Assembly: GCF_021044795.1 (NCBI RefSeq)
Contig: NZ_JAJNOP010000018.1
Length of the DNA: 42,016 bases
From: Acidaminococcus hominis
GTDB lineage: Bacteria > Bacillota > Negativicutes > Acidaminococcales > Acidaminococcaceae
Direction: 5' to 3' (one strand)
In this document: in pieces, positions 1 through 8,333 of the stretch
Numbering within the stretch: position 1 is the stretch's first letter
How the letters are laid out: each line of letters opens with the position of its first letter
Program-made: the position numbers and the translations under genes
The notes under the pieces: model-generated
Told to the model about the DNA's origin: nothing
Databases searched by the model: none
The model's input: the letters and a program-made list of their open reading frames with translations, nothing else

Positions 1-525
1 CTTCTTTGAGCCAAAGCAGAGATGCAAATCTTTGCTCTGAAGCTCTTTCAGCAGGTTAGCCTGCTTTTGTTTGAGGCGGTTAATCTTTTGACCCGTGTAA
101 AAGATTTTCTCTTTTTGCCTGCGATAATATCTCAAAGCAGAAGGTGACAACTGATTGTTTCGAGCTTTTTCCTTCAAAGCAAATACTTGTTTACAAAGTT
201 TATTCCGTTTACTGTAGAGTTTCGTTATTTTTCCACTCAACTGCTTATACTCATACCATTTCAACTGATATAAGCCTCGATATAAACCCTCGACTTCAGA
301 GATAACAGAATTAGCAAAACGCTTGTTTACTCCAAATTGTATTTGTAAAAGCGTATTGAACTGGCTTTTCTTTACAGAAAACTTGCCGCCATTGTTATAA
401 CGATGCCACGCAAAGCGTAACATTCTGCCATAGAGAGCATTATACTCCTTGACGTATTTAATTAGATCAGCATTATCATTTTGATTGAGTCGTGTTTCAA
501 GCGTAAAGGTTTTAGAGACAATCAC
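1..525 (-). CDS. tnpB: TnpB-related (IS200/IS605 OrfB-like) protein, partial
   Basis: An open frame of 175 codons runs on the minus strand from a GTG at 523-525 to the window edge, so the C-terminal part (with the RuvC-like nuclease motifs) is missing. The start is chosen because GGAGGT lies 6 bases upstream; the nearby ATG is followed at once by a stop. The visible part is rich in Lys, Arg, Tyr and Asn (ending LCFGSKK) and resembles the N-terminal half of IS605 OrfB/TnpB-type proteins, which are RNA-guided nucleases encoded by IS200/IS605 elements. There is no room for a tnpA upstream before GC-rich host DNA resumes near 650. The gene is clearly more AT-rich than everything to its right, in keeping with a mobile origin. 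The family call is from pattern recognition and the truncation prevents checking catalytic residues. Confidence 0.72.
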   Translation of the reverse strand, partial: MIVSKTFTLETRLNQNDNADLIKYVKEYNALYGRMLRFAWHRYNNGGKFSVKKSQFNTLLQIQFGVNKRFANSVISEVEGLYRGLYQLKWYEYKQLSGKITKLYSKRNKLCKQVFALKEKARNNQLSPSALRYYRRQKEKIFYTGQKINRLKQKQANLLKELQSKDLHLCFGSKK

Positions 526-655
526 AGCATCACCTCCATTCTGTAAATTATTAATACTATTATATTACAAAATGCAATTATATTGTTCGAATTTTGTACA
601 AAATAATCATGTTTATATGGCTTTGTATGATTTTTAGAAACTGCTGTTTAACCCC
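526..655. mobile_element. Probable left end of the IS605-type element
   Basis: AT-rich DNA between the tnpB-like start and a sharp change to GC-rich sequence near 650. The reading frame of the neighbouring SAP-domain gene runs into this segment, as expected at an insertion junction. Because the other end lies outside the window, the exact boundary and target site cannot be fixed. Confidence 0.45.
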
Positions 656-979
656 TCTTGCGGCTTCCCGCAACTCCGGCAGGGGAAGCGCCTTCAAGCA
701 GGTGAGGGCAGGAGCGGGCTCAAGAAAACCGCGTTTTTCCAAGGAATGCAGCACTTCCTGGGGATATTTCAGGGTATAAGCCTCCCGCCAGGCGGCGGGA
801 AAATGGTTCAGGCTTTTTTCGCTGAAAAAGGTGGGCGCAAAATACAGGAGCAGCAGCTCGTGGGGATAGAGCCCCCGCTTCGTGGGGACCGCACGCCGTT
901 TCCGTGCTTCCAGAGCATCGTCTTCTACAGTAATTGTGGACTCCTCCCCCCGCAGGTCTTTGCTGTAAATTGTACTCAT
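578..979 (-). pseudogene. SAP-domain protein, truncated by the IS-like element
   Basis: The frame starts at ATG 977-979 with AGAGG about 9 bases upstream. Residues 1-110 look like a normal host protein: a charged N-terminus, then GLYPHELLLLYFAP, and a C-terminal stretch (RGFLEPAPALTCLKALPLP then ELREAARGV) resembling the start of a SAP helix-extended-loop-helix, a nucleic-acid-binding fold. The last roughly 22 codons are AT-rich and rich in Ile, unlike the rest, and coincide with the putative IS left end. I therefore read the gene as cut off inside its SAP domain. The function is unknown; small SAP proteins of this shape occur in Firmicutes. Confidence 0.5.
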
Positions 980-1134
980 GGGCCCAACCTCTTTCGTTAA
1001 GAATTTTTAGCAATCATAGTATACCATAATTAACCCCCAGGAAAAGGCCTGGAAAGCCCAGCCCTGGCAAGGGCCAGGCAGACAGAAAAATCCCCCGGCA
1101 GCCAGTGCTGGAAGACATTTTTCGCGTTATTTGG

Positions 1135-1557
1135 TCAGCCGTGGAGGAAAACGATGCCTAAGAGGCAGAAGGCCACCCCCGCCATTTCCCGTAGGGACAG
1201 GTGGTCCTTGTACACCACCAGCCCGATGACAATCAGAGCCAGGGCCACGGAAACATTCAGAAACAGCGAGGCCACGCTGATTTTCCAGCCCACCCGGTAG
1301 AGAAAAACGTAGCCGGCTTCCAGGGCCACCAGCACAAAGCCCCAGGCATAGCTGGTCCAGTTCAGCTGGCTCCAGTCCTGGTGGAAAGAATGCCCGGTAG
1401 CGGCGTAGATAACGGCGCTGATTACAAAGCTCACTAGGTAGGTGACGCACAGGGACAAAAAAGGCGGCGCTCCCGCCGGGGTGGACTTGGCCACAATATG
1501 GTAGCAGGTATTGCTGAACACCACCACGAAAAAGGGCAGCCAATAGGTCAGATTCAT
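1135..1557 (-). CDS. Small EamA/DMT-type membrane protein
   Basis: A 140-residue, very hydrophobic protein with four to five predicted transmembrane helices (about residues 5-22, 32-52, 68-88, 95-113 and 120-138). The last helix ends LREMAGVAFCLLGIVFLHG, typical of the final helix of EamA-type (drug/metabolite transporter) half-repeats. At half the usual ten-helix length it would have to work as a dimer, like small multidrug-resistance relatives. ATG 1555-1557 is preceded by AAGGAG at good spacing. A TACAAT -10-like hexamer lies upstream at 1604-1609 on the minus strand but without a convincing -35. The substrate is unknown. Confidence 0.7.
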   Translation of the reverse strand: MNLTYWLPFFVVVFSNTCYHIVAKSTPAGAPPFLSLCVTYLVSFVISAVIYAATGHSFHQDWSQLNWTSYAWGFVLVALEAGYVFLYRVGWKISVASLFLNVSVALALIVIGLVVYKDHLSLREMAGVAFCLLGIVFLHG

Positions 1558-1865
1558 GGAAAATCAGCTCCTTAGGTCACAAATTGGACACATTCAATTC
1601 CTTTATTGTAGCAGAAAAGTCCGGGGTCAGGAAGTCCTTTTTCGAATTTTGTGAGACTTTTTCAGGCAGCCAGCTTGGGCGCAAAATGGCCGGCAGTCTT
1701 GCTTTACCGGGAATTTTCTCGGCTCGTTTAACGTCGCCCAAAGATTCTCTTTTCTGGGAAATATTCACCCCAGGGCTTCTGCTATACTTAAAGTAGTATA
1801 AAGAGCGGTCAAGAAAGGGGAACTTGTGCGGTTGGATTTCTTTAGCTGTAAGGATTAGAGAAAGG
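1558..1865. other. Intergenic region between divergent genes
   Basis: Holds the minus-strand upstream region of the EamA-type gene and, at 1783-1800, an imperfect palindrome (TATACT, then AGTAGTATA) containing -10-like hexamers for the DUF805 gene. I found no convincing -35 for either gene and no small gene. Confidence 0.35.
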
Positions 1866-2318
1866 ATGAGGAAGATGGGCGAAAGCCTGAAAAATTATTT
1901 TTCCCAAAACATGACCTTCCACGGAAGAATTGGACGGAAGCAGTATCTGCTCCAAAGCCTGGGAGCCCTGCTGGCCCTGGGGCTGGGGATTTTCCTTTTG
2001 GTTTTGGGGGTGGAGTACGGGGCTTTGCTGTACCTGGTGGGAGGACTCTTGCTCCTGCTGGGCTGGGCTTGGACCTGGTGCCTGTCCGTGCGGCGGCTTC
2101 ACGACCTGGGAAAGTCCGGCTGGTATCTTTTGGGAATCGGCCTGCTGGAGGCGATTTTGAAGAATAGCGAAATTCTGGGTTCCCTGGTGAGCCTGATTTT
2201 CTTTGGGCTGATGGTGGGCGTCCGGGGCACCCGGGGTCCTAACCGGTTTGGACCGGATCCGTTAGCCGGTGAAGTGACGGACCCCTGGCACAGGAATGCG
2301 CCGAATCCTAGAAATTAA
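1866..2318 (+). CDS. DUF805 membrane protein
   Basis: A 150-residue inner-membrane protein with the DUF805 hallmarks in order: GRIGRKQY near the N-terminus, two to three hydrophobic helices, RRLHDLGKSGW in the middle, and RGPNRFGPDP at the C-terminus. The family is widespread and has no established function. Start choice: ATG 1866 or ATG 1875 fit the usual short N-terminus with AAAGG or AGGATGAGG just upstream; an in-frame TTG at 1824 would add 14 unlikely residues. The stop at 2318 sits 24 bases before the next gene's ATG, so the two are probably cotranscribed. Confidence 0.8.
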   Translation: MRKMGESLKNYFSQNMTFHGRIGRKQYLLQSLGALLALGLGIFLLVLGVEYGALLYLVGGLLLLLGWAWTWCLSVRRLHDLGKSGWYLLGIGLLEAILKNSEILGSLVSLIFFGLMVGVRGTRGPNRFGPDPLAGEVTDPWHRNAPNPRN

Positions 2319-2342
2319 GTGCAGCGAAGGGAGCGTTGTTTT

Positions 2343-4760
2343 ATGGTGGATAGCAGAGAAAGAAACGAGCAGCAGCGGGAAAAGCTTGCGGTGCTGACGG
2401 ATTTGGAAAAGGCCGCAGCAAATCTGCGGCAGGAGACGGAGGCGATTGCCGCCCAGAAAACCCAGGAGCAGGAGCGCCTGGGCGAGGCTAGACCGTTTGA
2501 AGGCCTAAGCAGTGAAGAACTGCGCCTGGAGGGGCTGGAAGGCCCTGCTCCCGGAGAAGTCCCAGAAACTGACGAACCTTTGGCGGAGGAAGAGGACGAT
2601 ACCGCTGAAGGCGAGGCCGAAGAAGCTGAAGCCGAAGACGAGGAAACTGAAGACGACGAGGACACTAACGAAGACCAGGACACTGACGAAGACCAGGACA
2701 CTGACGAAGACCAGGAGCAGGACGTGCCGGAGCTTTCCCCGGAAGGAAACCTGGAAGAGGGACTTTCCTGTTTTAGCCATTGTCAGTATGAGGAAGCCCT
2801 GCCCTACTTTGAGCAAGCCGCAGAGGCAGGTCTCAGCCCTGCCATGTATTTCCTGACGGAGCTGTACTGGAACCTGCTGCCCAAGGACCGGCAGGACTAT
2901 GAGGCAGGTAAAGTTTGGGCACGCAGGGGTGCTGCCCTGGGAGATGTGCTCTGCCGGCTGAACGCTGCCTTTTTGCAGGAAGGCGAGGCCATTACGGAGG
3001 CTGTGCAAAAGGTGCTGCCGGAGCTTAAAGCAGCAGCTGAGCAGGGAAATTCCTATGCGGCCTGTGAATTGGCCAGACTGTACCAAAACGGCAAGCGGGT
3101 TCCCCAGGATCCTGACAAGGCCCTGTACTGGATGAAAAGGGCCGGCCAAAAAGGAGATGCCGGCATTCTTACGGCCGTAGGGGTGCTGCTGCAGCTGCAA
3201 AAGAAGTATGAACAGGCAATCTATTATTTCCGTGAGGCAGCCGACAAGGGTTCCCAAGAAGCCTGGCTTCGGTGGGGAGATGCTTATCAGGAAGGACTTG
3301 GCTTTCCTGAAGATTTGGACCTGGCCAAGGCTTTTTATCAGCGCGCCTATAACCTGCCTGGAAAGTACAAGGGAAGCGCAGCCAATAAAGTGGGAGAGCT
3401 CCTCTATAACCTGGAAGAGTACCCGGAGGCGGTGGAATGGTTCCAAAAAGCGGCGAAGCTGGGAGACACCCTGGGAATGTTCAACCTGGGCCAGTGCTGT
3501 CTGGTGGGTCTGGGAACGCCAAAAGACCTTCCCAACGCCCAAAAATACCTGCGTAAGGCCTACGAACGGGGCGGCGCTACTGCCGGGGAAGCCGCCAATG
3601 GCGTGGGCCGGGCGTATTTTGCCCAGGGCTGCCCGGTGGAAGCCAATGCCTGGTTCCAAAAGGCAGCCGAAAAGGACTACGACTGGGGCTGGTACAATCT
3701 GGCCCGGAATCTCCTGTTGGGCCGGGGCATTCCTGAGGATCAGGAGCTGGCCAGGAAGTACTTCCAAAAGGCCTATGCCCAAGGCGGCGAGGCTGCCGGG
3801 GACGCTGCCTATGAACTGGCCCAGCTGTACTGTGAGGCCGGCAAATACGTGGAAGGCAACGCCTGGTGTGAAAAGTGCGGGGAAGCGGGAAATCCCTGGG
3901 GCTGGTACCATCTGGCGGATAATGTGAAAAAGGGCTTGGGCACCGCTGTAGATTTGCCAAAAGCGGTGGAACTCTACATCAAGGCCAGCAATATCGGGGA
4001 CGGAACCAAGGGCGCAGCCGCCAACCAGGTGGGGCTCTACTATGCCCAGGAGGAGAGTGCCTATGTGGAGGCCGCAGCCTGGTACAAAAAAGCCGGGGAC
4101 GAGGGCTTTGGCGGCGGTTATTTCAACCTGGCCGGCTGCTATGAAGCCGGTGACGGGGTCCCCCAGGATGGGGAAAAAGCCCGGGACCTGTATGTGAAGG
4201 CCTATGAAATGGGCGGAGAACCCGCCGGTGATGCGGCCTTTAACGTGGGCCAGTGGTATTTGCACCAGGAGCAGTTTGCGGAAGCTCTCAGCTGGTTCCA
4301 AAAATCCGCAGAACTGGACTTTGAGTGTGGGTACTATGCCCTGGCGGCCTGCTATGCGGCCGGCAAAGGGGTTCCTGCAAATTTGGAGAAAACCCTGGAG
4401 TTTCTGCGGAAAACCTATGCGTGCGGTGAGGAACTGGCAGGCCTTGCTGCCCAGGAGCTGGGAAACCTGTATTTGAGCCAGGACCAGTACGAAGAAGCCA
4501 ATGCCTGGAACAAAATCGCTGGGGACCTGGGCCAGGCCCAGGGCTATTACCTGCTGGCCCAGAGCTATTGGAACGGCAGCGGAGTGGAGGCGGACCCGGA
4601 AAAAGCTGTGGAACTGCTGAAAAAGACCTACTCCCTGGGCGGAACCTGCGCTGCAAAAGCCGCGCAGCGGCTGAGCACCATCTACAGCGACTGGGAAGAA
4701 CCGGAGGAAGCCCAGCTGTGGCAGGAAATGGCGGAAGCTATGGACGAAGACGACGACTAA
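2343..4760 (+). CDS. Sel1-repeat (TPR-like) protein with acidic linker
   Basis: An 805-residue protein with no signal peptide, so probably cytoplasmic. Residues 1-60 are polar and helical. Residues about 70-130 form a very acidic linker of Glu/Asp, including tandem DEDQDT-type hexapeptides encoded by repeated 18-bp units at about 2660-2715. From about residue 135 to the end run Sel1-type helical repeats (patterns such as EEALPYFEQAAEAG, LYQNGKRVPQDPDKALYW, AYELAQLYCEAGKY), which usually scaffold protein-protein contacts. ATG 2343 is chosen over GTG 2319 because AAGGGAG lies 9 bases upstream. A perfect 20-bp terminator hairpin follows. The partner and the process are unknown. Confidence 0.85.
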   Translation: MVDSRERNEQQREKLAVLTDLEKAAANLRQETEAIAAQKTQEQERLGEARPFEGLSSEELRLEGLEGPAPGEVPETDEPLAEEEDDTAEGEAEEAEAEDEETEDDEDTNEDQDTDEDQDTDEDQEQDVPELSPEGNLEEGLSCFSHCQYEEALPYFEQAAEAGLSPAMYFLTELYWNLLPKDRQDYEAGKVWARRGAALGDVLCRLNAAFLQEGEAITEAVQKVLPELKAAAEQGNSYAACELARLYQNGKRVPQDPDKALYWMKRAGQKGDAGILTAVGVLLQLQKKYEQAIYYFREAADKGSQEAWLRWGDAYQEGLGFPEDLDLAKAFYQRAYNLPGKYKGSAANKVGELLYNLEEYPEAVEWFQKAAKLGDTLGMFNLGQCCLVGLGTPKDLPNAQKYLRKAYERGGATAGEAANGVGRAYFAQGCPVEANAWFQKAAEKDYDWGWYNLARNLLLGRGIPEDQELARKYFQKAYAQGGEAAGDAAYELAQLYCEAGKYVEGNAWCEKCGEAGNPWGWYHLADNVKKGLGTAVDLPKAVELYIKASNIGDGTKGAAANQVGLYYAQEESAYVEAAAWYKKAGDEGFGGGYFNLAGCYEAGDGVPQDGEKARDLYVKAYEMGGEPAGDAAFNVGQWYLHQEQFAEALSWFQKSAELDFECGYYALAACYAAGKGVPANLEKTLEFLRKTYACGEELAGLAAQELGNLYLSQDQYEEANAWNKIAGDLGQAQGYYLLAQSYWNGSGVEADPEKAVELLKKTYSLGGTCAAKAAQRLSTIYSDWEEPEEAQLWQEMAEAMDEDDD

Positions 4761-4786
4761 GCCCTTGGCCTAATTGATGAATGAGA

Positions 4787-4835
4787 AAGAGGCTGTGAAA
4801 AAATGAAAGCTCATTTTTTCACAGCCTCTTCTTTT
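4787..4835 (+). terminator. Intrinsic terminator of the Sel1 gene
   Basis: A perfect 20-bp stem (4787-4806 with 4811-4830), loop AAGC, followed by CTTTTT. The convergent LysR gene ends 18 bases downstream and the stem itself contains T6/A6, so it may work in both directions. Confidence 0.9.
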
Positions 4836-4848
4836 TACATGATTAAGT

Positions 4849-5730
4849 TTATGCCTGGACCAGTTTCTGCACTTCCGCCAAATACAGCTTCACTGCATTG
4901 CTCAGCAGCTGTTCCTTTTTCCACACCAGATACACCCGGGCGTACAGGGGCGGGTCCAGTTTCCGGAAGCACAGCTCCGAGTCCGGCCCGGTGGGAATCA
5001 GCTGGTCCAGGCACAGGGCGCTGCCCAGGCCTGCGCTCACCATCAGGGACGCGTTGTACACCAGATTGTAGGTGCCCAGGATATTCAGCTCGTCGGGAGA
5101 GCGCTGCAGCCAGTGGTAGAGCTCGTGGGTGTCCAGGGTCTGCCGGGAAATGAACAGCGGTTCCTGCCACAGGTCCTGGGGCTTTAGGGCAGCCTTTTGG
5201 GCCAGGGGAGAGCTTTTGCGCATATAGACACCCCATTCGTCTCGAATGGGCAGCTCCAGGCTGTCGTACTGCCGAATGGAGCCGGGCTCAATCAGCAGCC
5301 CAAAATCCAGCAGTCCCTTGTCCAGCCGCTCCGTTACGTCGTCGGCCTTGGCAGAGTAGAGATGGTAGTGGATGCCGGGGTAGCTGTCGTGAAGCACCTT
5401 GGCCGCCTGGGCCAAAAGCCCCATGGCCTTGGACTCGGCGCAGCCCAGGTAGATGTCCCCTGCGGCAATCTCCCCCTGGTGGCTGAGTTCCGCCTTGGTG
5501 TGCTGGGCCAGGGAAATCAGCTGCTCCGCCCGTTTGTACAGCACCTGGCCGGCGTCCGTCAGGGTGGTTTTCCGCTTGCCCCGGACCAAAAGCGGCGTGC
5601 CCAGTTCCTCCTCCAGGTCGGACATCTGCCTGGACAGGGTGGGCTGGGTAATGTGCAGCAGCTCTGCCGCATGGGAAATATTCTCTTCTTTGGCCACCAT
5701 CAAAAAGTAATGAAGAACCCGCAGCTCCAT
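4849..5730 (-). CDS. LysR-family transcriptional regulator
   Basis: At 293 residues this has the usual LTTR length. The N-terminal winged helix-turn-helix is clear (MELRVLHYFLMVAKEENIS, AAELLHITQPTLSRQMSDLE), followed by the linker helix and a periplasmic-binding-protein-like effector domain from about residue 90. ATG 5728-5730 has AAGGAG upstream. It is divergent from the ArsR-type gene, with 86 bp between the two starts, so it may act on that cluster. The CTACAATAAAGG sequence at 5754-5765 on the minus strand is a possible -10 region. The effector is unknown. Confidence 0.92.
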   Translation of the reverse strand: MELRVLHYFLMVAKEENISHAAELLHITQPTLSRQMSDLEEELGTPLLVRGKRKTTLTDAGQVLYKRAEQLISLAQHTKAELSHQGEIAAGDIYLGCAESKAMGLLAQAAKVLHDSYPGIHYHLYSAKADDVTERLDKGLLDFGLLIEPGSIRQYDSLELPIRDEWGVYMRKSSPLAQKAALKPQDLWQEPLFISRQTLDTHELYHWLQRSPDELNILGTYNLVYNASLMVSAGLGSALCLDQLIPTGPDSELCFRKLDPPLYARVYLVWKKEQLLSNAVKLYLAEVQKLVQA

Positions 5731-5781
5731 ACGATCAACTCCTTTGTCCCCTTTATTGTAGCACAGTGGTGGAGTAAAAAA

Positions 5782-5809
5782 TTGACAAATCTCGAAAATG
5801 AGATATAAT
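5782..5809 (+). promoter_or_regulatory. Promoter of the ArsR cluster with internal operator-like palindrome
   Basis: TTGACA (5782-5787), 16-bp spacer, TATAAT (5804-5809). The spacer contains the inverted repeat ATCTC (5789-5793) / GAGAT (5800-5804), which also overlaps the -10. This is a natural site for autorepression by the ArsR-type product. The -10 ends only 7 bases before the ATG. Confidence 0.85.
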
Positions 5810-5816
5810 AGAGTCC

Positions 5817-6131
5817 ATGGAACCCCTAGACGTATTCAAAGCACTGGCAAACGAAAAACGTTTGCAGATCCTGCAATGGCTCAAGGAGCCGGAAAAATAT
5901 TTTCCGCCCCAGGGTATGCACATTCCCGACGGAGACAGCTTCGAGCGGGGGGTGTGCGTGGGCTCCATCTGCGACAAGGCACACATTGCCCAGTCCGCAG
6001 GTTCCCATTATTTGGATCTGCTGCAGCAGGCCGGACTTTTGGAATCCCGCCGTTTCGGCAAATGGACCTATTACCGTCGGAACGAGGAGGGCATCCAGAA
6101 GTTAGCCCAGTACATCGGAACCGAACTGTAA
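5817..6131 (+). CDS. ArsR-family winged-helix repressor
   Basis: A 104-residue protein with the ArsR/SmtB fold: MEPLDVFKALANEKRLQIL at the N-terminus, a recognition region around AQSAGSHYLDLLQQAGLLES, and the wing SRRFGKWTYYRR. Two cysteines (GVCVGSICDK, about residues 51-57) are possible ligands or redox sensors, but the classic ELCVCDL metal box is absent. The start ATG lies 8 bases after the -10 hexamer with no Shine-Dalgarno between, so the message is probably leaderless. The next genes (radical SAM, old yellow enzyme) run in the same direction and may be its targets. The effector cannot be told from sequence. Confidence 0.85.
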   Translation: MEPLDVFKALANEKRLQILQWLKEPEKYFPPQGMHIPDGDSFERGVCVGSICDKAHIAQSAGSHYLDLLQQAGLLESRRFGKWTYYRRNEEGIQKLAQYIGTEL

Positions 6132-6227
6132 CACCCCAATTGGCCGCTGGAGGAGGCAGGGCGGCCAGGTTCCGCTGCCAACCGCTGCATAACCTAGCCA
6201 GGGCTATTTCTAACCATACATATCTCA

Positions 6228-6239
6228 ATTTCACGAAAT
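6228..6239. promoter_or_regulatory. Inverted repeat upstream of the radical SAM gene
   Basis: ATTTC-AC-GAAAT, 26 bases before the radical SAM start, preceded by ATCTC (6222-6226), which also occurs in the ArsR promoter palindrome. It may be a second operator for the ArsR-type repressor, but the similarity is weak. Confidence 0.3.
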
Positions 6240-6264
6240 GTTGATACATTATAAGGAGGCAATT

Positions 6265-7149
6265 ATGCATTTTCATGGACCCATTGTCCGCCCCGCTACG
6301 GACGCTAATAGTTTGTTTATCGAAGTGACCGCCGGCTGTTCCCACAACAGCTGCGCCTTCTGCAATTTTTATGAGGGTACGCCCTTTTGGGTGGCACCCC
6401 TGTCCCAAATTGAGGAGGACCTCCAGGAAGCCAAGGAAAACTGGCCGGATGCCCGGGACATCTGGGCTTCTGGGGGAGACCCCTTTGTGCTCAGCACGGA
6501 AAAACAGATTGCCGTGTGGGACCTGATTCGGAAGTATTATCCTGACGCCCGACTGTCCACCTATGCCACAGTAGCGGATTTCCGGGATAAGACGGTGGAG
6601 GATATCAAGCGCATCAAGGCCCACGGGCTGGACGACCTGGTGCTGGGCATTGAAAGCGGGGATGACGCGGTGCTGACTGCCATGAACAAAGGCTACCAGG
6701 CTGCCGAAATTGTGGAAGCCTGTGGTAAAATGGATGCAGCAGGTCTGCCCTACCGGAGCATCTACCTGGGAGGTCTGGCCGGTGCTGGGAAGCTGGAAGA
6801 ATCCGCCCGGAAAAGCGCTGCCATCTGGAACCAGATTCATCCCTACTATATGTATCTGACCAATGTAGCCCTGCTGCCTGGAACGGAACTGGCCCAGCGG
6901 GCTGCCCGGGGCGAATTCCAGGAAGCCAGCGAGCGGGAACGGCTTCTGGAAATCCGGACCTTGCTGGAGAATTTCCAGAACCCCATTACGGTGGATACGG
7001 TGACCTCTACCAGCAGCATTCTGATGGTGGCTCGTCTGCCCAAGGATCGGCAGCAGGCCCTTGCCAAAGTGGACCAGCTGCTGCTGCAAATGGACGACGT
7101 AACGGCAAGGCGTCTTCAGGAACGTCGGCACCGGATGCGCACCGTATAA
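6265..7149 (+). CDS. Radical SAM protein of unknown function
   Basis: A 294-residue protein. The iron-sulfur motif is CSHNSCAFC (Cys25, Cys30, Cys33), a CX4CX2C spacing rather than the canonical CX3CX2C; I recall such spacing in some uncharacterised radical SAM proteins. ASGGDPF (GGE-like SAM contact) and VLGIESGDD follow, as in the Elp3/HemN-like branch, then a C-terminal helical part. ATG 6265 is chosen because AAGGAGG lies 6 bases upstream; an upstream in-frame ATG at 6238 lacks a ribosome site. It sits 133 bp after the ArsR-type gene and 87 bp before an old-yellow-enzyme homologue. The substrate is unknown. Confidence 0.83.
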   Translation: MHFHGPIVRPATDANSLFIEVTAGCSHNSCAFCNFYEGTPFWVAPLSQIEEDLQEAKENWPDARDIWASGGDPFVLSTEKQIAVWDLIRKYYPDARLSTYATVADFRDKTVEDIKRIKAHGLDDLVLGIESGDDAVLTAMNKGYQAAEIVEACGKMDAAGLPYRSIYLGGLAGAGKLEESARKSAAIWNQIHPYYMYLTNVALLPGTELAQRAARGEFQEASERERLLEIRTLLENFQNPITVDTVTSTSSILMVARLPKDRQQALAKVDQLLLQMDDVTARRLQERRHRMRTV

Positions 7150-7236
7150 ACTGCCAAATAAATTGAAACCAACTATTTCTGCCAGCCCGGCCCGTGCCCT
7201 TGGCAGTGTGCCGCCTAGCGGCAGAAGGAGAAAAGT

Positions 7237-8217
7237 ATGACTGCAATACAAGAGAAACTGGAATTAAAGCATATTACCCTGGCCACTCGGCTGGTGTGCC
7301 CGCCCATGGCTACCCACAGCTCCGGTGCCGAGGACGGTGCTCCCACGGAAAAGCTGCTTCGCCACTACGAGGCCATTGCTAGAAATCCCCTGGTGGGGCT
7401 GCTTGAGCTGGAACACGCCTATATTGCCAAAAGCGGCACCACCGGCGGCAATCAGCTGTCCCTGGCAGAAGACCGGCTGGTGCCCCAGCACCGGGCGCTG
7501 GTGGCACGGCTCCACGCTGCCCGGCCGGGGATTGCTGTCATTTCCCAGATTAACCACGCCGGCGCCAAGACCGCCAGCGAGCATACCGGCGGACAGATTC
7601 TTTCCGCCAGCAATGTTCCCGTGCTGAAGGAAACGCCTCGGCCTCTGACCGTTGACGAGATTCACCAGCTTACGGACCTGTACGCCCAGGCGGCCCGGAG
7701 AGCCCAGGAAGCTGGTTACGACGGGGTGGAAATCCACTGTGCCCACGGCTACCTGCTGAACCAGTTCTATTCCCCCCTGACCAACAAGCGGGAGGACGAG
7801 TACGGCCCCCAGAATCTGGAAAACCGCACCCGTTTTCTCCGGGAGGTCATCCACGCCGTTCGCAAAGCCGTCGGCTCGGACTACCCGGTTTCCGTGCGGC
7901 TGGGGGGCAGCGACTATACCCCCGGCGGCAGCACTGCCGAAGACGCAGCCCAGGCGGCCTTGCTGCTGGCCCAGGAAAATATTGATTTCCTCAGCCTTAC
8001 CGGCGGCCTGTGCGGCTATGTGCTCCCGGGTATTACGGCGCCCGGCTGGTTCGGGGACCAGGCCAGGGCCATCCGTCAGGTAACGGACCTGCCGCTGCTG
8101 CTCACCGGCGGCTATACCCAGGCGGAAGACGTGAACAAGGCCCTGGCTGCAGGGACTGCGGACCTGATAGGCGTGGGCCGGAGCCTGTACAAGGACCCCA
8201 ATTGGGGCCTGGAATAA
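7237..8217 (+). CDS. NADH:flavin oxidoreductase, old yellow enzyme family
   Basis: A 326-residue FMN-dependent TIM-barrel protein. Family motifs are in order: RLVCPPMATHSS (first strand, FMN site), ISQINHAGAK, EIHCAHGYLLNQFYSPL then NKREDEYG, LENRTRFLREV, and VGRSLYKDPNW (phosphate-binding end). It stops after the barrel, so the Fe-S and NAD domains of 2,4-dienoyl-CoA reductase-type members are absent. Such enzymes reduce activated C=C bonds with NAD(P)H. The preceding AGAAGGAGAAAAGT is a good ribosome site for ATG 7237. A terminator follows, closing the ArsR-radical SAM-OYE group. Confidence 0.9.
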   Translation: MTAIQEKLELKHITLATRLVCPPMATHSSGAEDGAPTEKLLRHYEAIARNPLVGLLELEHAYIAKSGTTGGNQLSLAEDRLVPQHRALVARLHAARPGIAVISQINHAGAKTASEHTGGQILSASNVPVLKETPRPLTVDEIHQLTDLYAQAARRAQEAGYDGVEIHCAHGYLLNQFYSPLTNKREDEYGPQNLENRTRFLREVIHAVRKAVGSDYPVSVRLGGSDYTPGGSTAEDAAQAALLLAQENIDFLSLTGGLCGYVLPGITAPGWFGDQARAIRQVTDLPLLLTGGYTQAEDVNKALAAGTADLIGVGRSLYKDPNWGLE

Positions 8218-8228
8218 TAAAATTACTT

Positions 8229-8264
8229 GGGAATCCTGCCGCTATTGCAGGGTTCCCCTTTTTT
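8229..8264 (+). terminator. Intrinsic terminator after the OYE gene
   Basis: An 11-bp stem with one G-T pair (8229-8239 with 8247-8257), followed by C and six Ts. Confidence 0.88.
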
Positions 8265-8333
8265 CTCTCGAAATAGATAAAAGGAAGTTTGCACCCAAGG
8301 ACGGAAACCAAGCAGCAGAAACGGGGGAGAGCT

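Noticed and set aside
2660..2720. Possible CRISPR-like direct repeats
   Set aside because: The repeats are contiguous 18-bp coding units without spacers.
2505..4301. 598-codon minus-strand frame
   Set aside because: Shadow of the Sel1-repeat gene; its apparent repeats mirror the Sel1 repeats.
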